From the NCBI RefSeq assembly GCF_042685085.1, contig NZ_JBHUMM010000043.1:62001-126000 (forward strand): DNA of 64,000 nt, written 5' to 3'. Of this stretch, positions 52,429-61,688 are shown in pieces (within the stretch, counting starts at the first letter, position 1; each line of letters opens with the position of its first letter). Under the pieces are notes generated by a model. That model searched no databases. It was not told where the DNA came from and saw nothing but the letters and a program-made list of their open reading frames with translations. The DNA comes from Marinicrinis sediminis. Lineage in GTDB: Bacteria > Bacillota > Bacilli > Paenibacillales > KCTC-33676. A program made the translations under genes and the position numbers.

Positions 52429-53288
52429 AAGTGCTGATTACAGGTGGCAATGGTCAGCTGGCCAGAGAGATGACGGAGGTGTTGCAGACGGAGCATCTTG
52501 TCCGGTCACTGGACAGCAGTCAGCTGGATGTGACGAACAAGGGACAGGTTTGGAACGAACTGATTTCCTGGAACCCGGAGGTCATCATCCATGCCGCAGC
52601 CTATACGCAGGTCGATCTGGCTGAATCCAATCCGCAGCAGGCATTTGAAGTCAATGCGCTCGGCACCCGATACATAGCGGAAATCGGAGAGATGCTCGGT
52701 GCCAAATTCGTTTATATCAGTACCGACTATGTGTTTGACGGCTCCAAAGCTTCCTATTATGAAGAACACGATTCTCCGCTCCCGATCAATACATACGGCT
52801 GGAGCAAACGTCTGGGAGAAGTAGAGGCACTCCAGTCTTGCAGTCGAAGCTTTGTGATTCGTACGTCCTGGCTGTTTGGCATACACGGACGGAATTTTGT
52901 ACAGAAAATTCTCGATCTGGCTACTCGTCAAAGGGAACTAAGTATTGTGCATGATCAGATTGGCTCGCCGACCCACACCCTGGATCTGGCCAGAGCTATC
53001 GCATTTCTCATGCATACAGAACGCTATGGCATTTATCATTTTGCCAGTCTGGGTCATTGCAGCTGGTATGAGCTGGCTGAAAAAGCGCTGCATTTGAAAA
53101 AAAGCACCACGACCTGTCTGCCCTGCATGAGCAACGAATATCCCACGGTGGCAGCCAGACCGAAAAATACGCCGCTAAGCAGCATCAAGCTGCAACAGCT
53201 TGGATTTGGTCCGATTCCCCACTGGGAAATCGCATTGCAGGCCTATCTGGAACGAATGGAGCAAGCATCCCGTTTGCCGCAAACCTGA
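52425..53288 (+). CDS. rmlD: dTDP-4-dehydrorhamnose reductase
   Basis: Final step giving dTDP-L-rhamnose. A 287-residue NADPH-dependent enzyme: LITGGNGQLAREM, HAAAYTQVDLAESN, YISTDYVFDG, catalytic YGWSKRLGE and RTSWLFG. It starts in the ATGA overlap with rmlB; a longer start at 52359 would lie inside rmlB. Rhamnose is therefore a likely component of the polymer. Confidence 0.95.
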   Translation: MKVLITGGNGQLAREMTEVLQTEHLVRSLDSSQLDVTNKGQVWNELISWNPEVIIHAAAYTQVDLAESNPQQAFEVNALGTRYIAEIGEMLGAKFVYISTDYVFDGSKASYYEEHDSPLPINTYGWSKRLGEVEALQSCSRSFVIRTSWLFGIHGRNFVQKILDLATRQRELSIVHDQIGSPTHTLDLARAIAFLMHTERYGIYHFASLGHCSWYELAEKALHLKKSTTTCLPCMSNEYPTVAARPKNTPLSSIKLQQLGFGPIPHWEIALQAYLERMEQASRLPQT

Positions 53289-53318
53289 GGAGATGAACAT
53301 ATTGGAGGAGGAGTTGCA

Positions 53319-54209
53319 TTGAAAAAAGTCAAAAAGGCCATTATTCCAGCCGCCGGGTTAGGGACACGATTTCTGCCTGCCACGAAAGCCATGCCCAAGG
53401 AAATGCTTCCGATTATTGATAAGCCGACCATCCAGTATATCGTAGAAGAAGCCATCGATTCCGGCATTGAGGATATTATCATTGTAACGGGGAAAGGCAA
53501 GAGAGCGATTGAGGATCATTTTGACCATGCCTTTGAGCTGGAGCACAAACTGCTGCAAAGCGGCAAGCTTCACCTGCTGGATGAAGTACAGCGGGCTGCA
53601 CACGTAGATCTCCATTTTATTCGGCAAAAAGAGCCGAAAGGATTGGGGCATGCTGTCTGGTGCGCACGTCGCTTTATTGGCAATGAACCATTTGCTGTTC
53701 TGCTAGGTGATGACATTGTGCAAGGGCAAACACCTTGCCTGCGGCAGTTGATGGAGCAGTATGAGCAGCATCATGCTTCGATTATCGGGGTTCAGCAGGT
53801 TCCGGATCATCAGACAAACCGGTACGGGATTGTCGATTTTGAAGATCGGATGGATCGTTTGTACAGTGTCAAGCAATTTATTGAGAAGCCGCCACTCGGA
53901 ACCGCTCCTTCCAATCTGGCCATTATGGGTCGCTATGTGCTGGAGCCAGAAATCTTCGACTATCTGTCCATGCAGGAAAAGGGCGCAGGGGGAGAAATTC
54001 AGCTGACAGATGCCATTCAGAAGCTGAATGAAGAGAAGCAGGTTCATGCGTATGAATTCGAGGGCAATCGCTATGACGTGGGTGAGAAGCTGGGCTTCAT
54101 CCTGACGACACTTGAATTTGCACTGCGAAATGAAGATTTGAAGCAACCGCTCCGGGAAGCGATGGTTGACATGCTCAGCCAGTTGTCTCCTGAGCCGCTC
54201 ACGACATAA
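53319..54209 (+). CDS. galU: UTP-glucose-1-phosphate uridylyltransferase
   Basis: Makes UDP-glucose for polymer synthesis. A 296-residue GalU/GtaB enzyme: IIPAAGLGTRFLPATKAMPKEM, IVTGKGKRAIEDHFD, GLGHAVWCA, LLGDDIV and FEGNRYDVGEKLGFI. It starts at TTG 53319 with GGAGGAGG six bases upstream. Placed between the rhamnose genes and the second polymerase-like gene. Confidence 0.94.
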   Translation: MKKVKKAIIPAAGLGTRFLPATKAMPKEMLPIIDKPTIQYIVEEAIDSGIEDIIIVTGKGKRAIEDHFDHAFELEHKLLQSGKLHLLDEVQRAAHVDLHFIRQKEPKGLGHAVWCARRFIGNEPFAVLLGDDIVQGQTPCLRQLMEQYEQHHASIIGVQQVPDHQTNRYGIVDFEDRMDRLYSVKQFIEKPPLGTAPSNLAIMGRYVLEPEIFDYLSMQEKGAGGEIQLTDAIQKLNEEKQVHAYEFEGNRYDVGEKLGFILTTLEFALRNEDLKQPLREAMVDMLSQLSPEPLTT

Positions 54210-54215
54210 ACCAGG

Positions 54216-55643
54216 ATGTCGGCAGAACAGACACTTTGGCGACATTCATGGCCGCATGCGCTGCGGCTGAGATTGCTCTCGATGATCGTGATCCTCGTTA
54301 GTCTCGGCTGTGTCATCTGTCCGCTCATGATCGGGTGGGGCAGTGCCAAAATGGAAATCGGAACGGGGTTGCAGCTGCTTGGTTTGACCATTCTCGTATT
54401 CCCGGGAGCCGTGCTTGCCTTCTCCCATTCAAAATGGTATGTCCCCTATGCGCTGATGATCTGGGCGATCACTCCTGAAGTGAGAAGAGTGATGGACTGG
54501 TCAGTCGATACGTACCACCCTATGTCCTATATCAGTATTGCACCGCTGCTGGTCATGTGCTATGGCAGTCTGATACTCATCAAGGAATGGCGCAAATTGC
54601 AACGACATGTACAGCACGTATTTATGCTGCTAGTCGTTGTATTGGTCTACGGGGTGGCATTGGGGCTGAGTGCGCCGTTTCCTGCCCTGTTTGCCCTCCT
54701 TAATTACGCAGCTCCGCTGCTGTTGCTGCCTTACATGCATATCACCAAACCGAATGCGAGTGAAAAGCGGCTGTGGATACAACTGTACGGGCTGCTGGCT
54801 ATCGGGGTGTCCATCTACGGCATCATGCAGTATATCTATGCGCCTGCCTGGGATGTCTTCTGGATGGAGCATGCCGATATGGGTTCAATCGGAAAGCCGG
54901 AACCATTTGAAATTCGGGTCTTCTCTACTTTGAACTCTCCCGGGCCCGCTGCGTCCTTTCTGACTGGCGCCCTGTTTCCGATGCTGGTGGAACGGAAGTG
55001 GCGGCCACTTGGCTGGGCGGGTGTGCTCATTGTGCTGGCCGGTCTTGGTCTGACTCTCGTACGTTCAAGCTGGCTGGCTCTGATCGTGATGATCCTGGTG
55101 TATGCCTGCCTCAGCCCCCTCCGCAAAAAGGTGCGGCTGTTGTCGGCGCTTTTCGTTATCATCATGCTCATGATGATCGGGGCTCCACTCCTGCCGGGCT
55201 CTGAGGGAGTTACGGAGCGTGTCGCAACACTCGGAGATATCGAGTCTGATCATTCGTATATGGAAAGGATGGATTTTGCACGTGAACTTGTTCCGCTCAT
55301 CAAGCACGATCCGTTGGGCAGAGGACTGGGTACGACAGGAACCGGAACGAAGCTGGCGAATGGAGGCGAGCTTGGCGAGTTTGGGGTATTTGACAATGGC
55401 TGGGGTGCGTTGCTCCTGACTTTTGGCGTACCAGGAACGCTGGTTTGGACTGGCTGCTTGCTGTTTCTGCTATGGAAAAGCATGCAGATAAGGACAGGGG
55501 TGGAACCGACACGCACCCCTTATGCCATGATGAGTGCGGCGATGATCGCGGCCGCCATCGTCACCTTGATGTTTGAGAACAGTCTGACGGGTCTTACTGC
55601 CTTGTATACGTGGTTTTATATTGGATTAGGAGAACATACATGA
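54216..55643 (+). CDS. Second O-antigen polymerase/ligase-like membrane protein
   Basis: A 475-residue polytopic protein with 10-12 helices. The Wzy/WaaL-type late loop contains MERMDFARELVPLIKHDPLGRGLGTTGTG and is followed by the last helices. An earlier family-like stretch is FSTLNSPGPAASFLTGAL. It begins six bases after galU and overlaps the flippase gene by four bases. It is clearly distinct from the polymerase at 46895. Either a second polymerase or a ligase role is possible. Confidence 0.82.
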   Translation: MSAEQTLWRHSWPHALRLRLLSMIVILVSLGCVICPLMIGWGSAKMEIGTGLQLLGLTILVFPGAVLAFSHSKWYVPYALMIWAITPEVRRVMDWSVDTYHPMSYISIAPLLVMCYGSLILIKEWRKLQRHVQHVFMLLVVVLVYGVALGLSAPFPALFALLNYAAPLLLLPYMHITKPNASEKRLWIQLYGLLAIGVSIYGIMQYIYAPAWDVFWMEHADMGSIGKPEPFEIRVFSTLNSPGPAASFLTGALFPMLVERKWRPLGWAGVLIVLAGLGLTLVRSSWLALIVMILVYACLSPLRKKVRLLSALFVIIMLMMIGAPLLPGSEGVTERVATLGDIESDHSYMERMDFARELVPLIKHDPLGRGLGTTGTGTKLANGGELGEFGVFDNGWGALLLTFGVPGTLVWTGCLLFLLWKSMQIRTGVEPTRTPYAMMSAAMIAAAIVTLMFENSLTGLTALYTWFYIGLGEHT

Positions 55644-57112
55644 AGACATTGCGAATACGTCGGTTATGGAGCTGGCCGAGCCTTCATAGTGAGTTGGCCC
55701 ATACGCTGCGAACTACAGCAGCCAGCGTGTTCATTCTCGCTGTGAATGTGATTACGGGTATGATTACGGCGCGCGTGCTAGGTCCGGACGGCAGAGGGGA
55801 TCAGGCCGCGATGCTGATCTGGTCACAGTTTTTACCGTTTGTCCTGACATTCGGGCTGCCGACCGCACTGCTGTTTCGTATGAAAACGAAGCCTGAACAG
55901 GCCTCAGCATGGTATGGAAGCGCGGTTTGTCTCGCTGCGGTCATCGGATTGCTGGCGATCGGAATCGGCTGGTGGTTTATTCCCGCCTGGCTCGATGGCT
56001 ATGATGATCAGGTGGTGCGCTTTGCCTGCTGGTCCATGCTGCAAGCGCCTGTGGTTATGCTACTGCTGATGAATAATGCGGTGCTGCAAGCCATTGGAGA
56101 TTTCAAGAGTTTCAATCAGATGCGTTATTTGCCCCCGATCTTCACTTTGCTGCTGCTATGCGGACTTTGGGGCATCGGACAACTTACCGCGGTGACTACG
56201 GTACTGGCCTACTTGCTGCCGACCGTTCCGCTGGTCTGCTGGATGACGGTCCTGATCATCCATCGAATAGGGATTTCATTTCACGAGCCGCTGGTGCAGA
56301 TCAGGCGGCTTTTTCATTATGGGCTGCGCTCCTACGGGATTGATCTGCTCACCAATGTTAGCAATCATCTGGACAAGGTGATTCTGGTTCTGTATTTATC
56401 ACCGGTGGAGCTTGGCCTGTATGTGGTGGCGGTCAGCCTGTCCAGAATGGCACAGATCCTCTATTCATCTGTCATCGTAGTGCTGTTGCCAAAGGTGTCG
56501 GGACAGAAGCAGGAGGAGGTGCTGCGCTGGACCGGAAGAGCTTTTCGCATCACAACGATGCTGTCGGTGATAGGTGCGGGCATGGCCATGTGGATCGCAC
56601 CGTGGCTGTTGCAGCTGCTGTACGGTGACGCGTTTCTCTCCTCTGTTCCTCTGTTTCGACTGCTTGTCATGGAAGTCGTCATTGGAGGAGGCGTTCTTGT
56701 GCTGGCACAGGGGTTCATGGCACTGGATCGACCCGGCAGCGTGGCGATCCTGCAAGGCATCGGTCTTGGCCTGACGCTTCCGCTCATCATGCTGCTGGTG
56801 CCCACCTATGGCATGATGGGCGCCGGATGGGCTGTATTGATCGCCACCTGTGTTCGATTTGTGGGCATATGCATTCAATACCCGCTATTGTTGGGTGCCA
56901 GACCGCCTGCCTGGTGGTTCTACCGAGACGACTGGCGCTTTCTGCTTAGCAGATGGAACAGGCGAGCACAGGCCGCATCAGCAAATGAGCCGAGCACCCA
57001 CGCCGATTTCGTACATCAAGAAAGCACCCGCGCCGAATCGACTGGCGATCGCCAAGATATTCGCAGGGCATCGCCTGAACCAAATGAACGCGGCCCATCG
57101 AAATGGAAGTGA
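55640..57112 (+). CDS. Polysaccharide flippase (Wzx-like), first
   Basis: A 490-residue MATE/MOP-type exporter with about 12-14 helices that would flip lipid-linked repeat units. Motif-like regions: VITGMITARVLGPDGRGDQAAM near the start, SYGIDLLTNVSNHLDKVILVLYLSP and LGLYVVAVSLSRMAQILYSSVIVV mid-protein. The last 60 residues are polar and probably disordered. The start is the ATG in the ATGA overlap at 55640. A clear paralogue lies at 61689. Confidence 0.88.
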   Translation: MKTLRIRRLWSWPSLHSELAHTLRTTAASVFILAVNVITGMITARVLGPDGRGDQAAMLIWSQFLPFVLTFGLPTALLFRMKTKPEQASAWYGSAVCLAAVIGLLAIGIGWWFIPAWLDGYDDQVVRFACWSMLQAPVVMLLLMNNAVLQAIGDFKSFNQMRYLPPIFTLLLLCGLWGIGQLTAVTTVLAYLLPTVPLVCWMTVLIIHRIGISFHEPLVQIRRLFHYGLRSYGIDLLTNVSNHLDKVILVLYLSPVELGLYVVAVSLSRMAQILYSSVIVVLLPKVSGQKQEEVLRWTGRAFRITTMLSVIGAGMAMWIAPWLLQLLYGDAFLSSVPLFRLLVMEVVIGGGVLVLAQGFMALDRPGSVAILQGIGLGLTLPLIMLLVPTYGMMGAGWAVLIATCVRFVGICIQYPLLLGARPPAWWFYRDDWRFLLSRWNRRAQAASANEPSTHADFVHQESTRAESTGDRQDIRRASPEPNERGPSKWK

Positions 57113-57242
57113 CAGCCTGGGACCAAGTGGAACCAGGCGCTTCCAGTGAAATTGTGATAGGGAGCCATCATCTGTGAAATAGCGAGTTTGATAGAAGGAC
57201 AGTTTATGGAATTGAAAGTGAGACAGACAGAAGGATAGACAG

Positions 57243-57283
57243 TGAATAGAGAGTGAAATAAAGCTTGAATAGAGCGTGAAATA
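57243..57283 (+). repeat. Two copies of an 18-base unit
   Basis: TGAATAGAGMGTGAAATA occurs at 57243-57260 and 57266-57283 with one difference. The surrounding 57113-57325 is purine-rich with several looser GTGAAATA/TGATAG echoes and no gene. Confidence 0.7.
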
Positions 57284-57325
57284 CAAAGTGAGTTAAACAG
57301 GCGGAAAGAGAGGGAGGTGAATCGA

Positions 57326-58153
57326 TTGTCCGTTTGCAAGCTTTCGGTGGTGATGATAACGAAGAATGAGCAGGAACGGATTGCGCAGGCGATTCAGTCG
57401 TGTCAATCCATTGCCGATGAAATCGTCATTCTGGATAGCGGGAGTACCGATCAGACCGTTACCATAGCCGGCAAGCTGGGATGCGAGGTGGTGTTCCACC
57501 CGTGGGAAGGCTTTGCGAAACAGCGAAATGTCGGTGCGGATCATGCTATGCATGACTGGATTTTTGTTATCGATGCGGATGAGTGGCTGGATGAGACGCT
57601 TCAGCAGGCGATAAAGGACTGGAAAGCACAGCCGCACGATCCCAAGCTCGTCTATTCGGTGTACCGGATCGGCAATTTCCTGGGCTCCTGGCTTCATCGG
57701 GGTGAACGACTTCTCAGACTGTATCATAAACGGCATCATCAGTTTACCGAGACACCTGTGCATGAAGTCATTGACGCGGCCAAATCGGAAATTCGCACGC
57801 TGGAAGGGGTACTGATGCATGACGGCTTCCGCAGTATTCAGGATCATGTCAGGCGCTTCAATATGTACACCGACCTGGATGCCCGAAAAGCCCATGACAG
57901 TAAAGGGAAATTCCGCACGCATCGTCTGTTGTGGAGACCCCCCGCCAAATTCATTCAGAAATATGTGATGCATAAGCTCTTTATGAGCGGACTGGCCGGC
58001 CTCAGTGTGTCGATCTTCTGGGCCTATTATGAATTTTTGAAACAACTGAAATGGTATGAGCTGGAGTGGCAACGAAAACAGGAACGACGTACATCACTGC
58101 TTCCACCTGCCAGCTCGGTCATTCCCTCTGTGCGAAAAGGGATGGAGGAGTAA
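57326..58153 (+). CDS. GT2 glycosyltransferase, WaaE-like
   Basis: A 275-residue enzyme of the type found in lipopolysaccharide-core and capsule loci: LSVVMITKNEQERI, IVILDSGSTDQT, WEGFAKQRNVGADHAMHDWIFVIDADEWL and HRGERLLRLYHK. The TTG at 57326 is six bases from a near-consensus AGGGAGGTGA; a GTG at 57317 lies inside that site. It follows the repeat-bearing gap, so it may be translated independently of the flippase gene. Confidence 0.88.
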   Translation: MSVCKLSVVMITKNEQERIAQAIQSCQSIADEIVILDSGSTDQTVTIAGKLGCEVVFHPWEGFAKQRNVGADHAMHDWIFVIDADEWLDETLQQAIKDWKAQPHDPKLVYSVYRIGNFLGSWLHRGERLLRLYHKRHHQFTETPVHEVIDAAKSEIRTLEGVLMHDGFRSIQDHVRRFNMYTDLDARKAHDSKGKFRTHRLLWRPPAKFIQKYVMHKLFMSGLAGLSVSIFWAYYEFLKQLKWYELEWQRKQERRTSLLPPASSVIPSVRKGMEE

Positions 58154-58214
58154 TGGCATTGGCTTTATGGCATTGGCATCATGGAACTGGAGTTAGGGAA
58201 AGGAAGTGTCTGGA

Positions 58215-59399
58215 ATGACAATCAGCAGACCCCGCATTCTCGTGATTGGCATGGGATGGCCGGACGAGCAGCCGGGAGGTCTCAATACATATGTTCGGTC
58301 TATCGTTCGAACGTTAAAGGGCTCATGTGATGTGCATGTTCTCGTTTGCGGGCACACGTTGCCGGTAGAGGATGGCGTGGCGTTTGCCGGGCCTGTCTCG
58401 TCCAAGCGATCCTTGCTGCAGCGGCAGTTTGACTTTCGCAAGCTGGCAGCCCGGGAAATGAGCGTGCATGCCTTTGATTTGGTCTATGTCCATTTCGCCC
58501 CTTATGCCGTTGGGCCTATGCTGGAGGCGAGAAAGCGACAGATTCCGGTTGTGTTCGGGTTTCATGGACCATGGGCCGAGGAAATGAAGGTCGAGAAACA
58601 GGGAATTGTGCAATCTGTCAAAACGGCGACAGCCCGTACCATGGAGAAGAGAGCGTATCGAATGGCTGATCATTTTATTGTATTGAGCGAAGCTTTCGCC
58701 CACATCCTGCACCGAAGCTATCGGATTCCGCACGAACGCATCCATGTGATTCCCGGCGGGGCCGATCACCGCTTTCAAGTGGCTGAGGATCGTGATCAGG
58801 TTCGCGACAGTCTGGGCATCCCGAAGGATCGGCTGGTTGTGCTTACGATTCGCAGGCTGGTGAATCGAATGGGACTGATTCCGCTGGTAAAAGCCTGGAG
58901 ACAGGTGGTTGATCGATATCCGGATGCCATTCTGTATATCGGGGGGAAGGGTCCGCTCTATGAAGAACTGCTGCAAGAGATCGCCGCGCTTGGACTGGAG
59001 GATCACGTCAGATTGCTCGGATATATCGAGGATGAACGATTGCCTCTCTATTACCGGGCAGCGGATCTGTTCGTCGTCCCTTCCAGGACGCTGGAAGGTT
59101 TCGGATTGATCACCGTCGAGGCGCTGGCTTCAGGGATTCCGGTTGCCGCAACGCCGATAGGCGGGAGCAAGGAAATCATAGAGAAGTGGGACGCAAGGTT
59201 TTTGTTCAAGGGAATCCATGAAGGCCAAATGGCAGAAGGCTTGCTGGCGCTGCTGGAAGATCGGGAATCGTGGCCAAGTCAGCAGGCCTGCAGATCCTAT
59301 TTCGAGCAACATTATACGTGGGAGCAGGCAGGGAAACAGATCTATCAATTATTTGAGCAGGTGTGGAGGCAGAAGGAGGAACAGGCATGCATCGGGTAA
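58215..59399 (+). CDS. GT4 glycosyltransferase
   Basis: A 394-residue GT-B enzyme: N-domain GMGWPDEQPGGLNTYVRSI, C-domain LTIRRLVNRMGLIPLVKAW, VVPSRTLEGFGLITVEALASG (the EX7E motif) and GGSKEII. AAAGGAAG lies eight bases before the ATG. The 3' end overlaps the next glycosyltransferase by 13 bases. Confidence 0.91.
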   Translation: MTISRPRILVIGMGWPDEQPGGLNTYVRSIVRTLKGSCDVHVLVCGHTLPVEDGVAFAGPVSSKRSLLQRQFDFRKLAAREMSVHAFDLVYVHFAPYAVGPMLEARKRQIPVVFGFHGPWAEEMKVEKQGIVQSVKTATARTMEKRAYRMADHFIVLSEAFAHILHRSYRIPHERIHVIPGGADHRFQVAEDRDQVRDSLGIPKDRLVVLTIRRLVNRMGLIPLVKAWRQVVDRYPDAILYIGGKGPLYEELLQEIAALGLEDHVRLLGYIEDERLPLYYRAADLFVVPSRTLEGFGLITVEALASGIPVAATPIGGSKEIIEKWDARFLFKGIHEGQMAEGLLALLEDRESWPSQQACRSYFEQHYTWEQAGKQIYQLFEQVWRQKEEQACIG

Positions 59400-60559
59400 C
59401 GGTAGCCTATCTGGATCATACCGCGAGGTGGAGCGGCGGGGAGATTGCGTTGTTTCATCTACTTAGCCATATGAAGGAGGGGGTTCAACCGCTCGTCATT
59501 CTTGCTGAAGAGGGGCCGCTGGCCGATCGGATGAGAAGCAGGGGGATTGAGGTACGGATCGTTCCGTTGAGTGAAAAAGTTCGCAGTCGGGGTCGTCATC
59601 AATTTGGACTGAGCCTGTTGACTTCGGCCATTGCATTGCTTCGCTATGGTCGAAAAGTCGGGTCTATTCTGAAGGAGGAACAAGTGCAGCTTGTGCATAC
59701 CAATTCGCTCAAATCTGCCTTGTATGGCGTCATTGCTGCAAAAATAGCGCGAGTGCCCCTTGTCTGGCACATTCGGGATCAGATTTCTTCCCCCTATCTG
59801 AAGCCGCCTGTAGCAAAAACCATCAGACTGCTGGCGCGAATCTGTCCCAAAGGCATCATCGCCAATTCCGTCTCTACGCTGGAGACCCTGAAGCTTCCCA
59901 AACAGCGCAAAGCGAAAACGGCGGTCGTCTATTCCTGCTTTGCGGGCCGAATGGATCAGCAAACCAAAGTAGCGCGCACATCTCGTCTGTTCCACGTGCT
60001 GCTTGCGGGCAGACTGGCGGAATGGAAGGGCCAGCATGTCTTTATCGAGGCTGCCGCTCTCTTGAAAGAGCAGTATGCGATTCATTTCTGGATTGCGGGA
60101 GATGCGTTGTTTGGAGAACAAGCTTACAAGCGCCAACTGGAAATGAAGATTCGATCCCACGGTTTAACGAATGTTTCGATGCTCGGACATGTGGAACAGA
60201 TGAAAGAGTTGATGGAATCCGCCGATTTGCTCGTTCATACGTCCATTACACCAGAGCCGTTCGGGCAGGTCATCGTAGAAGGGATGGCCTGTGGTCTGCC
60301 AGTAGTCGCTTCCAATGCGGGAGGACCGCGAGAAATCGTCGTTCACGGCGAGACGGGACTGTTGATAGAGCCGAATCAGCCGGAGATTCTGGCAGAGGCG
60401 ATCAGCTGGATGGTTCAGAATCCGAAGCCGAGGCAGCTGATGGGCGAGCGTGGCAGAGAGCGGGTCGTCCAGCAGTTTACGATGGAGCAGTCCGTACATA
60501 AAGTAAACGATTTGTACCACTCATTACTATGGGGATCAACGGCCAAAGCTGCCGAGTAA
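59387..60559 (+). CDS. GT4 glycosyltransferase
   Basis: A 390-residue GT-B enzyme: VAYLDHTARWSGGEIALFHLL, HIRDQISSPYL, LLAGRLAEWKGQHVFIEAAALL and TPEPFGQVIVEGMACGLPVVASNAGGPREIV. The ATG at 59387 is about seven bases after AAGGAGGAAC and within the preceding gene. The N-terminal SGGE is typical of enzymes acting on lipid-linked chains. Donor sugar unknown. Confidence 0.91.
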   Translation: MHRVTVAYLDHTARWSGGEIALFHLLSHMKEGVQPLVILAEEGPLADRMRSRGIEVRIVPLSEKVRSRGRHQFGLSLLTSAIALLRYGRKVGSILKEEQVQLVHTNSLKSALYGVIAAKIARVPLVWHIRDQISSPYLKPPVAKTIRLLARICPKGIIANSVSTLETLKLPKQRKAKTAVVYSCFAGRMDQQTKVARTSRLFHVLLAGRLAEWKGQHVFIEAAALLKEQYAIHFWIAGDALFGEQAYKRQLEMKIRSHGLTNVSMLGHVEQMKELMESADLLVHTSITPEPFGQVIVEGMACGLPVVASNAGGPREIVVHGETGLLIEPNQPEILAEAISWMVQNPKPRQLMGERGRERVVQQFTMEQSVHKVNDLYHSLLWGSTAKAAE

Positions 60560-60572
60560 GGATGATGAAGCG

Positions 60573-61688
60573 ATGAAAGTAGCGATCGTACATGATTATC
60601 TCATTCAGATGGGGGGAGCGGAACGAGTCGTGGAGGTGCTGCACAGCATGTTTCCCCAGGCTCCGATTTATACAACCGCGGCTGTCGAACAGTCGAAATT
60701 GCTGCCCGGCCTGCAAAAGGCAGAGATTCGAACGACCTGGATGCAGCGCATTCCGAGGATGGATCGCCATTACAAGCGCATGCTCCCGTTTTATCCGGTC
60801 GCCATCCATCAATTTGATTTGCAGGAATTTGACGTGGTCATCAGTTCCAGCAGTGCGTTTGTGAAAGGAATTAAAGTGCCCTCCCATGTGTTTCATTTAT
60901 GTTATTGCCATACGCCGATGCGGTTTGCCTGGGATTTTGACCATTACATGGAGCGGGAGGCGGGGTCCTGGCTGTTTAAGCATATGCTGCGGGGGTATAT
61001 GGGCTATCTGCGCAAATGGGATCAGCGAACTTCGGCACATGTGGATCAGTTTGTGGCCAATTCCAATGCGGTCAAGGAACGAATCAAACGATGCTATCAC
61101 CGGGACGCCGATGTCATTTTCCCTCCTGTGGAGACATCGAGGTTTCACATTTCCGGGAAGATTGAGCCGTTCTATCTGATGGTGACGCGTCTGGTCAGCT
61201 ACAAACGCATTGACCTGGCGATTGATACGTTCAATCGAATCGGTTTGCCCCTGCGCATTGTCGGCGGTGGGCCTGATTTGCTGCGGCTGAAGAAGATGGC
61301 GAAGCCGAACATACAATTTCTGGGCCGGCTGTCGGACGAAGAGGTCAATCGCCTCATGTCCACGTGCAAGGCTTTTATTTTTCCGGGTGAGGAGGATTTC
61401 GGGATTACACCGCTCGAGGTGAATGCAGCGGGCAGACCGGTCATTGCCTACGAAGCCGGCGGCGCACTGGATACGATCCGACCTGAGCTGAACGGGATTT
61501 ATTTTCGGGAGCAAACGCCAGAATCTCTTGCTCGTGCAGTCAAGGCGCTGGAGTGGAGGGAATGGGATTCGAATGCGATTCGTCAGCATGCCCGATCCTT
61601 TGATGTGGAGAGTTTTAAATATCATTTTCAGCATTATTTGGTTCAAAAATGGAGTGAGTTCAAGGAAAGGACGCAATTGGTGATCTAA
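60573..61688 (+). CDS. GT4 glycosyltransferase, mannosyltransferase-like
   Basis: A 371-residue GT-B enzyme: VAIVHDYLIQMGGAERVVEVL, HLCYCHTPMRFAWDF, LVSYKRIDLAIDTFN and FPGEEDFGITPLEVNAAGRPVIAYEAGGALDTI. The CHTPMR segment and overall layout resemble WbaZ/WbdC-type mannosyltransferases, which fits the ManC gene nearby; that donor is inferred. The flippase gene begins at the base after its stop codon. Confidence 0.9.
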   Translation: MKVAIVHDYLIQMGGAERVVEVLHSMFPQAPIYTTAAVEQSKLLPGLQKAEIRTTWMQRIPRMDRHYKRMLPFYPVAIHQFDLQEFDVVISSSSAFVKGIKVPSHVFHLCYCHTPMRFAWDFDHYMEREAGSWLFKHMLRGYMGYLRKWDQRTSAHVDQFVANSNAVKERIKRCYHRDADVIFPPVETSRFHISGKIEPFYLMVTRLVSYKRIDLAIDTFNRIGLPLRIVGGGPDLLRLKKMAKPNIQFLGRLSDEEVNRLMSTCKAFIFPGEEDFGITPLEVNAAGRPVIAYEAGGALDTIRPELNGIYFREQTPESLARAVKALEWREWDSNAIRQHARSFDVESFKYHFQHYLVQKWSEFKERTQLVI